Shown piece by piece: positions 43,682 through 53,479 of a stretch of 64,000 nucleotides of DNA; within the stretch, counting starts at the first letter, position 1, and every line of letters begins with the position of its first letter. A program made the translations under genes and the position numbers. The notes below the pieces were generated by a model. The model made no database searches. It worked only from the letters and a program-made list of their open reading frames with translations, and had not been told where the DNA came from. Source of the stretch: Rahnella bonaserana (lineage in GTDB: Bacteria; Pseudomonadota; Gammaproteobacteria; Enterobacterales; Enterobacteriaceae); contig NZ_JAFMOW010000051.1 of the NCBI RefSeq assembly GCF_019049675.1, forward strand, positions 1-64,000, given 5' to 3'.

Positions 43682-43992
43682 TTGTGCTTATCTTTTGCAT
43701 GCCAGCTTAGATTCAGGAATACGCAGCATACCGGTCATCGTGGCAATTTCAGCAAACGTAGACGTGTTTTCTTCCACGAAGATGGCAATACCAGGTCATC
43801 AAGGCTGAGCGCTCGTAAGGGAGGAGTCTTCCTCAGACGACGTGGTCGATTTCCGGGAAATTAGCATTCATAATAACATCTTTATTTTCCTTTAATATTG
43901 AGTTTACGTTTGAATTTTTCGCATTCAATTTCCGGCCATCATGCATAGATGGGCCCGGATGATAATTTTTTCCGTCTATATTATTTAGTATT
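43682..43992. other. Gene-poor stretch between LysR and MFS genes
   Basis: Only short frames. A minus-strand frame (43833-44060) is open but has no start signal and no recognised family, and it overlaps the MFS gene end. Likely decayed DNA. Confidence 0.4.
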
Positions 43993-45204
43993 TTATGCTC
44001 CGACCCATGATTTTGGCTGGCTCCTTCCCGCGAAATACGCCGATAAAGCAATACACGCACTTAAAACACTGCACAAACAAAGATAGGCATTCAGGGCTGT
44101 TTCCTGGGGGAAATGATCCATCATCACACTCAGCGAAAACGGCAGCCAGTTACCCACGTATCCCACAATGTAAAGAAGGTTTATCAGGTGGTGCCGCTGA
44201 CTCTGTCTGGCGACCACATTAACGATAGTGGCGGCACCGACCAGTATTGCCCCATAGGCGAATCCTTCGAGCATCACGGCTATGAAAAGAAGGAAGGGAT
44301 CCGTTTTGTATACACTGCAGAGGACGAGCAAAACCGCAGAAAGTTGGGTAACAATTCCGATTTTCAGCGACGAATAATGGTGTTTTTTTCTCATCACTAT
44401 CTGGGTGATACCTGCAACCAGCAGGAATACCGACAGTGAATAGCTTACCAGCTGCACGCTGGTAACATTGAAGTAGGTGCGGGCGAGGGTGGGTCCCTGG
44501 GACATAAACGTGGACGCCATCGCCCATGAAAGAAATATGGCCATGCAGCAGACGATGACGTCCCGGAAAGAGAGTACCTTATGACCTTGAGCTTTGATAT
44601 TTTTCCGTTCACCGGTTACGGGTGTACTGTGCCTGTTAATCATCAGACGACTGCCCCTGATCGCAAATACTGACGCTGTAACCAGAATAAAAAGAATTAC
44701 GTAGGGAGCCTTAAGTACATAAAAACCGCGATGCACGATTTCCCCCGTAATTAATGGGCCAATAGCCTGTCCAAGGATCAACGAGGCAGAAGCCGTCAAT
44801 GCCGCAGTATTACTTACTTCCGTATCAAATAATTTAATCAGCGAGCGGTTAATATAGGCCATTAAAATACCTGAACCCAGACCGGTAACAAAACGGCCTA
44901 GGATAAGTATCATAAAGTTATCTGCAAGCATCATCAGTAGTGATGACAGCAAAACGCAGGCCAGACCTGCATAAAGGGGTTTTGTATACAGCTCAGGCCT
45001 GATGTTAACCCTGGCGGTAAATGCAAGCGCTAAAAGGACTCCAGCCGCGTAGACGCCAAAAACCGCCATTATTTGAGAAGCGCTGAAACCATATAAAGTG
45101 ATGTATACGGGATAGAGAGGAGTGGGAAGACTGCTGCTCAGCATGCCGGAAAAGAAAGCCATGGCCAGTGCCATCCCTGCATGCGATGTTTGTTTGTCTG
45201 ACAT
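43993..45204 (-). CDS. MFS exporter
   Basis: 403 residues from ATG 45204 (AGAAG upstream) with 12 predicted helices: HAGMALAMAFFSGMLSSSLPTPLYPVYITLYGFSASQIMAVFGVYAAGVLLALAF and the motif-C-like LILGQAIGPLITGEIVHRG. The longer frame to 45321 has no ribosome-binding site. It probably exports the compound dealt with by the cargo. A LysR gene on the same strand lies downstream of 46278. Confidence 0.85.
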   Translation of the reverse strand: MSDKQTSHAGMALAMAFFSGMLSSSLPTPLYPVYITLYGFSASQIMAVFGVYAAGVLLALAFTARVNIRPELYTKPLYAGLACVLLSSLLMMLADNFMILILGRFVTGLGSGILMAYINRSLIKLFDTEVSNTAALTASASLILGQAIGPLITGEIVHRGFYVLKAPYVILFILVTASVFAIRGSRLMINRHSTPVTGERKNIKAQGHKVLSFRDVIVCCMAIFLSWAMASTFMSQGPTLARTYFNVTSVQLVSYSLSVFLLVAGITQIVMRKKHHYSSLKIGIVTQLSAVLLVLCSVYKTDPFLLFIAVMLEGFAYGAILVGAATIVNVVARQSQRHHLINLLYIVGYVGNWLPFSLSVMMDHFPQETALNAYLCLCSVLSACIALSAYFAGRSQPKSWVGA

Positions 45205-45375
45205 AGTAATATCTTCTGTCCAGGGAAATGGATTCGTTCTGTAAAAATCCATAAAACAGTAACACGATCCCTTAGCGATGGGATTCGAGCAGCAGGAATA
45301 CCCACTGTGACGTATTTTCACAGTGAGTATTTAAATATGACCTTGGGGACAAGTAGTAAGGGGCTGGCTGAAAAT

Positions 45376-46278
45376 TCAAATGCTCCAGGGATGCAGGGCT
45401 ATCTGTTTTTCCATGAATTCAATAAAACAGCGGATGCGCGGGCTGAGATGCTGCCTTTTCGCGTAAATTATATAGAGCGGCTCTCTGACAGGAGACTGGA
45501 ATGCCTTCAAAAGCGGTATTAATCTTCCTTCTCTGATATCCCGGTGAACGTGAAAGTCAGCCAGGCGGACTATACCTTCTCCCTGAATAGCCAGATCTCG
45601 CAGCAAATCGCCCTGCGACAGTGAGGCAACCGGTTTCACTGGGAATATGATGCTCTGATTGTCTTCGGTGAATAGCCACTGGTTCCAGTGGCTATCGAAA
45701 TTAAAGTGGAAACAGCGATGCTCCATCAACTCACGGGGATGGGAGGGTATCCCGTACCTTGTGATGTAGGCCGGCGAAGCGCAGGTAATCCACTGACTCT
45801 CACCGATACGACGGGCGATACGGGAAGAACTCGCAAGTACACCACCATAAATGGCGAGATCCAGCCCTCTATCAAAGTCATCCCGGTAAACCGGCCCCGT
45901 TTCAATGTCAACGTCGAGGTCGGGGTAGGCGTCAATAAACGCGGGCAACCATGGAAGGATATGATAACGGGCGAAGGTGGTCATGGTACGGATTTTCAGC
46001 TGCCCGCTGATGCGTGATGGCATATCTTCTGCCAGTGAATCAGCCTCAGACATTGCGTCAACGACTGCCCGGGCACTGTTAAGATAAACGTGCCCCTCTT
46101 CGGTCAGCGTTAACGTTCTCGTCCCGCGATGAAAGAGCCTTACCTGTAATCTCGCCTCCAGCCGGCTGATGAGTTTACTCATTGCTGAAGGCGTCAATCC
46201 GTTTGCCCGCGCGGCGGCAGAAAAATTGCCGTATTCATACGCCCATATAAATGCAAGCAACTGATTATAATTATCCAT
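45376..46278 (-). CDS. LysR-family regulator
   Basis: 300 residues: NYNQLLAFIWAYEYGNFSAAARANGLTPSAMSKLISRLEARLQVRLFHRGTRTLTLT (HTH) and a complete effector domain. It lies between the resolvase and the MFS gene, all on the minus strand. The MFS gene 172 bp downstream is a likely target. Fourth LysR of the transposon. Confidence 0.88.
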   Translation of the reverse strand: MDNYNQLLAFIWAYEYGNFSAAARANGLTPSAMSKLISRLEARLQVRLFHRGTRTLTLTEEGHVYLNSARAVVDAMSEADSLAEDMPSRISGQLKIRTMTTFARYHILPWLPAFIDAYPDLDVDIETGPVYRDDFDRGLDLAIYGGVLASSSRIARRIGESQWITCASPAYITRYGIPSHPRELMEHRCFHFNFDSHWNQWLFTEDNQSIIFPVKPVASLSQGDLLRDLAIQGEGIVRLADFHVHRDIREGRLIPLLKAFQSPVREPLYIIYAKRQHLSPRIRCFIEFMEKQIALHPWSI

Positions 46279-46360
46279 TATGTCCCGGGTTATTTATGTG
46301 AAGATGTTTAGAGCTTCCGAGGCAGGAACCTGAAAAATTTTCATTTGTAGCGTCTGACCA

Positions 46361-46918
46361 TCAGGAACGGCGCTGATGACTTTTCAACCGAAAGTAAGTT
46401 GCCCGAGAAATGCCGGTTTTCTCCATCACCAGCTTAATGGGAGTATCAAGGTGAATAAGTTCCAGAGCCATTCCCGATCCATGATGAGGTTTTCGCCCAA
46501 ACTTAACTCCTGCCGCCATCGCGACCACTCTGCCCTCGTTGGTACGCTCTAATATTCGTTCGCGTTCCGCCTCTGCAACAGCGGCAAGGATCTGAATCAC
46601 CATTTTCCCCATCGTGCCTTCAGTACTCAGTCCATTCTCCAAAAATCGAATGGCTATTCCCTTTTTATAGCAAGCATCAACAATGTGGATCATATCTGCG
46701 GTATTGCGGCCAAGCCGGTCCATTTTGGTACAAATGATGATGTCGTCTTTTTCCGCTCGGGCAAGTAGCCGTTGTAGTCCTTCGCGTTCGTCCGTGGCTC
46801 CCGACATCATATCAGTAAAAACTCGATCATCTCTGACACCTACAGATTTCAGCTCTGTAATCTGCGCCGTCAGTTTCTGATGGCTGGTTGATACTCTTGC
46901 ATATCCCAGTAATGCCAT
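46361..46918 (-). CDS. tnpR: Tn3-family serine resolvase
   Basis: 185 residues. Catalytic Ser10 in GYARVSTSHQ, then TKMDRLGRNTADMI with the Arg cluster, the E helix (LAAVAEAERERILERTNEGR) and a C-terminal HTH (IKLVMEKTGISRATYFRLK). It resolves cointegrates at res in the gap before tnpA. Divergent from tnpA, as in Tn3-type elements. It looks intact. Confidence 0.93.
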   Translation of the reverse strand: MALLGYARVSTSHQKLTAQITELKSVGVRDDRVFTDMMSGATDEREGLQRLLARAEKDDIIICTKMDRLGRNTADMIHIVDACYKKGIAIRFLENGLSTEGTMGKMVIQILAAVAEAERERILERTNEGRVVAMAAGVKFGRKPHHGSGMALELIHLDTPIKLVMEKTGISRATYFRLKSHQRRS

Positions 46919-47077
46919 ATTGGTCTCACAAATCGATATTGATACTGCGTAGTATCATAAGGCATAAATCACGATTTTTGATACTCATGTTTGAAGTCGT
47001 TTTGAGAGGTATCAAAACTTATAATATTTGAGATGGTAAAAAAAAGAACAGAACGCCCGTTTACGAAAGGATGCGCA
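46919..47077. other. res region and divergent tnpR/tnpA promoters
   Basis: Inverted motifs built on GATACT/AGTATC occur at 46941-46956, and a wider pair with GATACT near 46980 and GGTATC near 47009. This is the expected place and style of resolvase subsites. Confidence 0.6.
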
Positions 47078-50000
47078 ATGAGTGATGACTTTCTTACCAG
47101 CGAACAGACAGAAAACTACGGTCGCTATGTGGCAGACCCAAATGAGGTTCAGCTGGCTCGGTATTTTCATCTGGATGAGCGTGACCTTGCTTTTATTAAT
47201 CAGCGACGGGGAAAACATAACCGGCTGGGGATTGCACTTCAGCTGACTACGGCGCGCTTTCTGGGAACGTTTCTTCCTGATCCCCTTCAAATTCCCTCAT
47301 TCATCCGTTTTTACATTGCGGCACAGTTGAACATCAGCCGACCAGAGATCCTTTCCCGGTATGCAGAAAGAGAAAATACCCGCTGGGAGCATCAGGGGCT
47401 TATCAAGCTCTATTATGATTATCATGATTTTGGTGATTTCCCCTGGTCATTCAGACTGAAGCGTTTGCTCTATACTCGCGCCTGGCTCAGCAATGAGCGT
47501 CCAGGTCTGCTGTTTGATTTTGCTACCGCATGGTTGCTGCAAAATAAGATCCTGCTACCCGCAGCCTCGACTCTGACAAGGCTGATTGGCGAAGTACGCG
47601 AACGGGCAAGTCGACGATTATGGCGAAGGCTGGCTTTGTTGCCTGACAGCTGGCAGAAAACACAACTGGACGGTTTACTTGAAATACCTGAAGGGCAGCG
47701 TATATCGGTGCTGGAGGAGATGCGAAAAGGTCCTGTCACTATCAGTGGGCCGTCATTTACAGACGCCCTGGAGCGATATACCCGACTGCGTAGCATGGAG
47801 TTTTCCCGGCTGAATTTCTCCGGTCTGCCTGCCATCCAGCTGCGGAATTTGGCCCGTTATGCCGGAATGGCTTCGGTGAAATACATTTCAAGAATGCCTG
47901 ACGAACGGCGACTGGCCGTGCTTACTGCGTTTGTGAAAGCACAGGAAATTTCGGCGCTTGACGAGGCCGTGGATGTGCTGGATATGCTTATTCTGGATAT
48001 CACGCGTTCTGCAAAAAATATCGGGCAGAAAAAGCGGCTCAGAACCCTAAAAGATCTTGATCGTGCCGCGCTATTACTGGCACGGGCATGCACGTTATTA
48101 CTTGATGAGAACACCGATGAAGCAGCTCTGCGGCAGGCTATTTTTCGCCGCATACCAAAGGACAAACTGGCTGAAGCCGTCGGCAAGGTAAATGAGCTGG
48201 CGCGCCCGCAAGATACTCATTTTCAGAATGAAATGGTGGAACAATATGGACGGGTGAAGCGCTTCCTGTCCGCGATGTTGCGTGACTTACACTTTCAGGC
48301 CGCCCCAGCCGGGGAGCACACGTTGTCAGCAATCCATTATCTGGCCGAACTGAGTGGCTCAAAAAAGCGAATTCTCGACGATGCACCAGAGCAAATCATT
48401 TCCGGCCCCTGGAAACGTCTGGTCTACGACAGAGATGGTAGGATTCTACGAGCGGGTTACTCGTTGTGCCTTCTCGAGCGCCTTCAGGATTCTTTGCGCC
48501 GTCGTGATCTCTGGCTGGAGAACAGTGACCGGTGGGGGGACCCGCGTCAAAAATTGCTTCAGGGAGCTGAATGGCAGGCACAACGCATCCCGGTATGTCG
48601 GGCGCTGGGTCATCCATCAGACGGAACTAAAGCAGCAGAACAACTGGCTACGCGGCTTGATGACACATGGAAATCAGTGGCTTCACGTTTTGCCTGCAAC
48701 GCAGCGGTCAGCATAAGCAATGAAGGTAAGCATCCCTCACTGACGATTAGCAATCTGGATAAACTGGATGAGCCACCGGCACTGATACAATTGAATCGTC
48801 GGGTAAGAGAACTGATCCCTCCGGTTGATCTGACTGAGCTGTTGCTTGAAATAGATGCCCGAACCGGTTTTACCCGCGAATTCAGCCACGTCAGTGAATC
48901 AGGTGCTCGGGCGCAGGATCTCCAGGTCAGTCTGTGCGCAACACTGCTGGCAGAAGCCTGCAATATAGGGCATGAACCCCTGATAAAGCATAATATTCCC
49001 GCGCTTACTCGCCATCGTCTGAGCTGGGTTAAACAAAATTATCTCAGGGCAGAAACGCTGGTCAGCGCTAATGCACGGCTGGTTGATTTTCAGTCCACGC
49101 TGCCGCTCGCGGGGTACTGGGGAGGTGGTGAGGTTGCCTCCGCAGATGGTATGCGTTTTGTCACACCGGTTAAAACGGTTAATTCCGGACCAAATCGTAA
49201 ATACTTTGGTTCAGGACGCGGTATCACCTGGTACAACTTCGTCTCCGATCAGTACTCCGGTTTCCATGGCATTGTGGTTCCCGGTACGCTTCGTGATTCC
49301 ATCTTTGTACTGGAAGGGCTTCTGGAGCAGCAGACCGGGCTGAATCCGGTAGAAATTATGACGGACACGGCAGGATCCAGCGATATCATTTTTGGCCTGT
49401 TCTGGTTACTGGGCTACCAGTTTTCCCCTCGTCTGGCCGATGCAGGCGGGGCGATATTCTGGCGGGCAGATAAAACGGCACATTATGGTGCCCTGAATGA
49501 GCTGGCCCGGGGATGTGTTGAACTGTCAAAAATAGAATCCCAATGGGATGAAATGATGCGAATGGCGGGCTCACTGAAGCTTGGGACCATCCATGCATCA
49601 GAGCTTATTCGTTCACTGTTGAAAAGTAGCCGACCATCTGGTCTGGCTCAGGCGATTATGGAAGTGGGCCGGGTCAACAAGACGTTGTATCTTCTCAACT
49701 ATATCGATGATGAGGATTACCGGCGTCGGATCCTCACTCAGCTCAACCGGGGAGAAGGAGCCATGCAGTGGCTCGAGCCATTTGCTACGGACAACGTGGT
49801 GAAATTAGAAAACGCTACCGTGAAGGGCAGGAAGATCAACTCGGTGCTCTGGGTCTGGTGACCAATGCGGTTGTGCTGTGGAACACACTTTACATGCAGG
49901 AGGCGTTGTCACATCTTCGCAAATCGGGGGAAACACCTGAAGAGGAGCATCTGGCAAGATTATCGCCGCTGATACATGGCCATATAAATATGCTGGGGCA

Positions 50001-50085
50001 TTATACGTTTTCGTTACCGGAAGATATTCTGAAGGGCGAGTTAAGACCGCTAAATTTCAATACAAACAATGAATTAACCTCTTAG
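47078..50085 (+). pseudogene. tnpA: Tn3-family transposase, frameshifted near the C-terminus
   Basis: The start ATG 47078 (MSDDFLTSEQTENYGRYVAD) has AAAGGA upstream. The product runs normally through the first two catalytic Asp regions (SADGMRFVTP and MTDTAGSSDIIFGLFWLLGYQFSPRLAD) until about 49757, where one base is missing (GGAGCCATG where GGACGCCATG is expected). The 942-residue frame then ends at 49861. The true C-terminus continues in the next frame (HAVARAICYGQRGEIRKRYREGQEDQLGALGLVTNAVVLWNT) to 50085. The catalytic Glu lies in the detached part, so the enzyme is probably inactive unless slippage restores it. Confidence 0.88.
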
Positions 50086-50548
50086 CGTGGTTTTTTACAT
50101 CATTGGACCTCGAACCCCGATAGCGCCTGCGCTTCTGCTGGCGTTCCTTTTCCTGCTGTTTTTCCCTGCGGCTGTCGCTGACATCCCAGCGGCGGTGCTG
50201 ACGTTCACTCAGGCGATAGCCGGTTTGAGGAAAATACTGGCTGACGGCACAGCCCGACAGCGGCAGCGGGCAAACGTCACCACGACTTTCAACCAGTTTA
50301 TCGAGCGCCGCCAGATAGCGTTCTTTCGGTTCACCGGCCCGGTCTTTGGGGTTGTAGTTCAGCGAGGCGCGTTTCACATCGCTAGCGGTAATAGCACCGG
50401 CCTCCCCGCCGCGCAGCTGGCGGAGCAACGCCACGGCATAAGGATATTGTCCCCGCCGACACCTACCGTCCTCCACATCAATGATGGCCTGCAGCGCAGC
50501 AGCCTGAAACGGGTTCACGGGCACTAACGAAAGGTGACGAGGGATCAT
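50057..50548 (-). pseudogene. psiA: PsiA, C-terminus replaced by transposon end
   Basis: The minus-strand frame begins MIPRHLSLVPVNPFQAAALQAIIDVEDGRCRRGQYPYAVALLRQLRG and matches the psiA gene next to psiB in F-like plasmids (F PsiA is about 240 residues). About 143 residues remain before the transposon end at 50118; the rest of the frame is fused to the inverted repeat. Function unknown in F itself, but it is co-expressed with psiB. Confidence 0.8.
50081..50118 (-). repeat. Tn3-family terminal inverted repeat, right
   Basis: 38 bp, read inward on the minus strand from GGGGTTCGAGGTCCAATG to CGCTAAG. It overlaps the end of tnpA by 5 bases. Confidence 0.85.
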
Positions 50549-50991
50549 ACTGCACCCCCAGTTTTTCGCAGCGCCGCAGCCAGTTGCTCAGGGGTGTTCA
50601 GTCCGGTGGCAACCAGCGTTTCTAGTGTGCGCAGGGCATCAAAAATGAGCGCAGGCTCAAACGTTTCGCTGCAGCAAAGCCACGCCACCGATGCCCCGCA
50701 GTCAAAAGGCAGGCTCACCTGCCAGTAAGGCACATCGTCGCTGCTGCTGGTCAGGCAAACCACAACCGGTGGGTGAGATTTCATGCTCAGCCTGATATTT
50801 ACCGGCGCACCGGCACCAAACTCGCAGCGGTGCTCCATGTCGCACAGCCAGTTATCGGACAGGTGCAGCTGGTGGACAACGCCACGGCTCAGGTCGCTAC
50901 GGGAAGCCTCACCGCGCTCTGCGTACTGCTCCAGCTCACTGCCGTTCATCGTGTGTAACTCGGCAAACGATAATTCATTCAATCGGGTCAT
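50545..50991 (-). CDS. psiB: PsiB, SOS-inhibition protein
   Basis: 148 residues from ATG 50991 (MTRLNELSFAELHTMNGSELEQYAERGE). The layout matches F PsiB: an N-terminal helix, LSDNWLCDMEHRCEFGAGAPVNIRLS, and a long C-terminal helix. Known PsiB binds RecA and delays the SOS response when single-stranded plasmid DNA enters. The frame from 51120 would read an unlikely 43-residue extension. It overlaps psiA by 4 bp. Confidence 0.85.
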   Translation of the reverse strand: MTRLNELSFAELHTMNGSELEQYAERGEASRSDLSRGVVHQLHLSDNWLCDMEHRCEFGAGAPVNIRLSMKSHPPVVVCLTSSSDDVPYWQVSLPFDCGASVAWLCCSETFEPALIFDALRTLETLVATGLNTPEQLAAALRKTGGAV

Positions 50992-51028
50992 GTCGTTACT
51001 GCCGCCCCTTGCGAAGCGGCATCTCCTG

Positions 51029-53119
51029 TCAGGCGGCAATGTTGTCAGATTCAGAGGCGTTTGCGGTGGCTTCTGCGTCGGTTTCCGGCCCTCCGGCATC
51101 AGTCGCAGTGACCGCGTCACTTTCCGGTAACGCGATTGGGGCAGCGACCGGCAGCAGACAGTCAGGTACCCAGCTGGTCAGCAGGATTTTCTCTTCAGCC
51201 AGTTCAGCCGCATCGGCTTTCTTCATTTTGAGTGCGTCGCGTGATGCACCGTCCAGCCCCGCCTGTGACAGGCTGTCAGCAATCTGCTCCTTACTGATGC
51301 GCCCAAAGAAGTTGGCTTTGGTCGGCAGCCACCAGTCACGCAGCGTGAAGCCCAGCAGGTTTTCCACCGGCTCGAGGTCTTTACCCGCCTTGCCATCTTT
51401 GTCGCTGAGACGTTCTGACGCACCGTCGAGCGTTCTGGCAAGGCAATAGCCCATTACATTAATCAGCGCCTGCGTGTCCCACGTCAGCAGCCAGTCCCAG
51501 CTTTTATGCCAGTCCTGTGGCAACAGTTTCTGCCACGTATCGTGCATCGCAGTAAGGTGCTGCATGGCCAGACCGTCGGCAGACGTCGGCGCATTGTCGA
51601 GCATCAGTCCGGTTTTGGCATGCAGTGTTACTTTGAGGGTCGACGGGTTATAAGACCGGTGGTCGAAAGTAGATTTCAGGCAGTCATGGACAAAAATCAC
51701 CAAAGCCATTTGCGGTTGTTCTGCCAGTGCAGCCTGTACTGCCAGCGTTCTTTCACTGGAGAGGCTTTTTGCCATTACAGCCGACAACTGTTTCGCCTGC
51801 GGCATTTCCGATGTGCTGTCTTCAGTGCGGATGCTGGCAATGGTGTTGTTCACACCGGCTTTTTTCTCGACTTCAGGGATATCGCTTCGCAGCATCACGC
51901 CACGGCGCACGCTGATAACGTTCCCTCTCAGGAAGACGACCACCCCGCCGTTAGCACGCACATCGTCAGTCCATGCGCGGTTCTCGGCGGCTTTTTCGAT
52001 GGCAGACATTTCGGCCTGACAGGCGTCAGCGGCCTGTTCCAGCGCGTCGTGGTCTGCGTCATCGCTGTCGTCCTGCTCAGATAATGCCTCCAGCTGCTTA
52101 TCCAGCGCATCAAACCGCGCACTTTCCTCGGGGGTCAGTTCACCGTGAGGCAGGTTGAGTAACAGGTATTTTTGCGCGTCGTCGCCGTAGGTGCTTATGC
52201 CGTCAGTTCGTCCCTCTGACCACTTCCAGCCCTCTGCCTGTGCGATACCGCCCGCGACTTCGGTGAGTTTCTGGCGGGTTAAAGTGTCGAGAAGAACGGT
52301 ATCGGTGAGAAATCCTTCGTCCGTGAACAAGTCAAAGCGGAACCCGCCCCCCGCCTGTTCGTAGGCATCCCGCCCGACGAATTCCAGCAGGCGGTGACCT
52401 TCCGCAGAGACTTCGCCTCTGAGCACCGCCTCACGCAGCTCTTTCGGATTGCGATAATAACCATAAGCATTTTTCCAGACGTCCAGCTGGCGTTCGTGGT
52501 CTTCAGAGGCAGACAGTGCCTGCAGCTGGTCAACGTTAATCTTGTCTTCCGCCAGTTCAGCAAGCAACGCCGGTACCATCCCTGCAAGGCGCAGGAATTT
52601 CTGGACGTGTTGGGTGCTGTACCCCATCAGGCCACCGATTTCTGCTGCCGTTTTGCCGCTGGCACTGATGCGGGCGAATGCCATAATCTGGTCAGCCGGA
52701 TGCATGCTTTCGTGCTGGAAGTTCTCGATGGCTGATACCACCTCTGCCACGTCATCGCTGACGGTTTTCACCGGCACGGCGTAATCCGGTGCGATCGCCC
52801 CCTCGTTCAGCAGGATACTCAGCGCACGAAAACGGCGTCCACCGGCGGCGGCACCCAGCTGGCCATCAGGCAGGCGGTGAACAATAAGGTTATGCAACAC
52901 GCCCACGGCTCTGATGCTGCCGGCCAGTTCCTGCAATTTTGCCGCATCCGGCTCTGCTTTACGCACATTCAGCGGAGACAGAGACAGCTGGCTGAACGGC
53001 ACCATCTGGACCGGCGTATTCGCCAGCGCCTGCTCAACGGCCTCGTTAACGGCGGTATTTTTAGGACGTTTTGTGGATTTACTCGCTTTAGAAACTGCTT
53101 TAGACTCGGCTACTGACAT
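51029..53119 (-). CDS. Large ParB-like protein of the F leading region
   Basis: 696 residues. An N-terminal ParB/Srx-like domain (MVPFSQLSLSPLNVRKAEPDAAKLQELAGSIRAVGVLHNLIVHRLPDGQLGAAAGGRRFRAL) and an HTH (KTAAEIGGLMGYSTQHVQKFLRLAGMVPALLAEL) are followed by a long C-terminal region of unknown role. Such genes sit between ssb and psiB in many IncF and IncI plasmids. It has no ParA neighbour and is not the segregation ParB of this plasmid. Its function in establishment is not settled. Confidence 0.85.
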   Translation of the reverse strand: MSVAESKAVSKASKSTKRPKNTAVNEAVEQALANTPVQMVPFSQLSLSPLNVRKAEPDAAKLQELAGSIRAVGVLHNLIVHRLPDGQLGAAAGGRRFRALSILLNEGAIAPDYAVPVKTVSDDVAEVVSAIENFQHESMHPADQIMAFARISASGKTAAEIGGLMGYSTQHVQKFLRLAGMVPALLAELAEDKINVDQLQALSASEDHERQLDVWKNAYGYYRNPKELREAVLRGEVSAEGHRLLEFVGRDAYEQAGGGFRFDLFTDEGFLTDTVLLDTLTRQKLTEVAGGIAQAEGWKWSEGRTDGISTYGDDAQKYLLLNLPHGELTPEESARFDALDKQLEALSEQDDSDDADHDALEQAADACQAEMSAIEKAAENRAWTDDVRANGGVVVFLRGNVISVRRGVMLRSDIPEVEKKAGVNNTIASIRTEDSTSEMPQAKQLSAVMAKSLSSERTLAVQAALAEQPQMALVIFVHDCLKSTFDHRSYNPSTLKVTLHAKTGLMLDNAPTSADGLAMQHLTAMHDTWQKLLPQDWHKSWDWLLTWDTQALINVMGYCLARTLDGASERLSDKDGKAGKDLEPVENLLGFTLRDWWLPTKANFFGRISKEQIADSLSQAGLDGASRDALKMKKADAAELAEEKILLTSWVPDCLLPVAAPIALPESDAVTATDAGGPETDAEATANASESDNIAA

Positions 53120-53219
53120 AATTGATACCTCGTAAGTTTTGATTTTGTCTGCCGGACGTTTTCCCCGTCCGGCACCTCACTTCACTGCCTTACTGCTTTC
53201 TCACACCACATCTGATGAT

Positions 53220-53420
53220 TTATCTGTTAAGACCAGCCCCTGCTTCAGGCTCAAAATCCCACGCCCGCCACACCATCTGCCGGTCAATGCGAACGACAAT
53301 GCGAAAATACGTGCCCTGATCGTCCTCGATCGCGATATTCTCGTAAGCATCTGCAACGGCTTCAGCCTGTTGGCGGGTAAAAGTGTCTTCCGGCAGCAGA
53401 ACGTGATCGTGGTTTTCCAT
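53220..53420 (-). CDS. DUF905-family small protein
   Basis: 66 residues from ATG 53420 (AAGGAG upstream): [55 protein letters not shown] matches the DUF905 family of F-type leading regions. Located between ssb and the ParB-like gene. Function unknown. The longer frame to 53477 lacks a ribosome-binding site. Confidence 0.8.
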   Translation of the reverse strand: MENHDHVLLPEDTFTRQQAEAVADAYENIAIEDDQGTYFRIVVRIDRQMVWRAWDFEPEAGAGLNR

Positions 53421-53479
53421 AACTCGGTACTCCTTGTGATACCCCGCAAATACGGGGCGGTTAATGTCTAAGGTCATCT

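Larger units (their letters stand above)
34005..50118. mobile_element. 16.1-kb Tn3-family transposon with redox cargo
   Basis: Terminal 38-bp inverted repeats at 34005-34042 and 50081-50118 agree at 33 of 38 positions, start GGGGTTCG and end in CTAA(C/G). Inside are a serine resolvase, a res region and a Tn3-type transposase at the right end, and about 12 kb of cargo: nemA-like, LLM oxidoreductase, SnoaL-like proteins, esterase, MBL-fold protein, DsbA-like protein, an MFS exporter and four LysR genes. The 5-bp flanks TAAAT and GATAG do not match, and different genes are cut on each side (an Xre antitoxin and psiA). tnpA is frameshifted. Confidence 0.88.

Noticed and set aside
43833-44060. 75-residue minus-strand frame at the MFS gene end
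   Set aside because: Overlaps the MFS C-terminus, lacks a start signal, and no family is recognised. It may be a relic only.
34000-50123. 5-bp target duplication of the Tn3 transposon
   Set aside because: Flanks TAAAT and GATAG do not match.
51506-52084. 192-residue plus-strand frame within the ParB-like gene
   Set aside because: Antisense shadow of a clearly coding 696-residue frame.
51029-53119. ParB-like gene as the segregation partner of ParA
   Set aside because: It is 3 kb away, in the leading-region operon, and ParA already has an overlapping RHH partner.
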